Source of the DNA: Massilia kyonggiensis
Lineage (GTDB): Bacteria > Pseudomonadota > Gammaproteobacteria > Burkholderiales > Burkholderiaceae_D
Direction of reading: 5' to 3'
Length of the DNA stretch: 64,000 bases
NCBI RefSeq assembly: GCF_024756235.1
Contig: NZ_JANUGY010000004.1
Location: forward strand, 62,001 to 126,000
In this document: positions 63,909 through 64,000 of the stretch, piece after piece
Layout: every line of letters begins with the position of its first letter
Position numbering within the stretch: the stretch's first letter is position 1
The notes under the pieces: generated by a model
What the model saw: the letters and a program-made list of their open reading frames with translations, nothing else
What the model was told of the DNA's origin: nothing
The model's database searches: none
Translations under genes and position numbers: made by a program

Positions 63909-64000
63909 TTATGGGAACGGCCGCAGCGCGATGCCGTGTTCGAACAGGTGCGGGAGCCACGCGTGTTCGAAGATGCGCCGGAAACCCAGGTTCGTCGGGT
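63909..64000 (-). CDS. C-terminal end of an unidentified protein (partial)
   Basis: The minus strand from the window end to a TAA at 63911-63909 is open and reads [20 protein letters not shown] and then IALRPFP. The aromatic and hydrophobic pattern looks like real coding sequence. The rest of the gene lies beyond the window, and I do not recognise the family. Confidence 0.45.
   Translation of the reverse strand, partial: PTNLGFRRIFEHAWLPHLFEHGIALRPFP

Overview
The window is high-GC, gene-dense DNA that most resembles Oxalobacteraceae (Massilia/Telluria-like, Burkholderiales). The reasons are the gene order ygfZ - mltG - tmk - holB - pilZ - tatD, the DUF4936 and DUF6139 small proteins, the secreted polysaccharide hydrolases, and the LpxO and AdhP homologues. 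No rRNA, tRNA, CRISPR array or complete insertion sequence was seen. The family assignment is an inference from protein recognition and was not tested by a search.

Layout. 1-2316: the tail of purL, then a two-gene Septu-type defence operon (ATPase plus HNH nuclease). 2405-9331: a mostly minus-strand housekeeping and stress block (GNAT, DUF1304, SGNH esterase, two tandem periplasmic parvulins, BolA, YciB, MsrB, SelO). 9491-14539: an acyl-CoA synthetase, a fused enoyl-CoA hydratase/3-hydroxyacyl-CoA dehydrogenase, and an MFS exporter. 14536-25592: a GH5 glycosidase, an MHS transporter, a tyrosine recombinase beside a pair of direct repeats, an SDR, an amidohydrolase, a GH18 chitinase, and the NRDE/DUF4936/YgfZ genes. 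25697-30781: the mltG-tmk-holB-pilZ-GNAT-tatD-ankyrin run. 30783-34946: a diguanylate cyclase, a PRMT-like methyltransferase, small proteins and LpxO.

35294-48267 is the most unusual part. It holds two complete, tandem, same-strand copies of a six-gene locus that looks like a divergent Fap-type (functional amyloid) secretion system. In transcription order each copy has a sigma-54 activator, a sigma-54 promoter, a large low-complexity secreted subunit, a hairpin with a T-run, a small secreted subunit, a C39-type peptidase (FapD-like), a second small secreted protein, and an outer-membrane barrel with an N-terminal coiled coil (FapF-like). Gene spacings are almost the same in the two copies. 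The two large subunits share their signal peptides and last ~50 residues but differ completely in length and repeat content between. I infer that the barrel exports the subunits to the surface to build an extracellular matrix or fibre, and that the leaky hairpin keeps the subunit in excess over the secretion parts.

48496-64000 holds a small exported protein, rlhA, an unusual HTH-receiver regulator, a molybdopterin oxidoreductase (YdeP-like) with catalase-like and FdhD genes, an AT-hook-like small protein, a patatin, an uncharacterised secreted protein, a TonB-dependent receptor with a glycine-rich tail, adhP and the end of an unidentified gene. Two non-coding compound repeats built from a GGGGTCAGAGCAC motif sit at about 15.7 kb and 35.1 kb.
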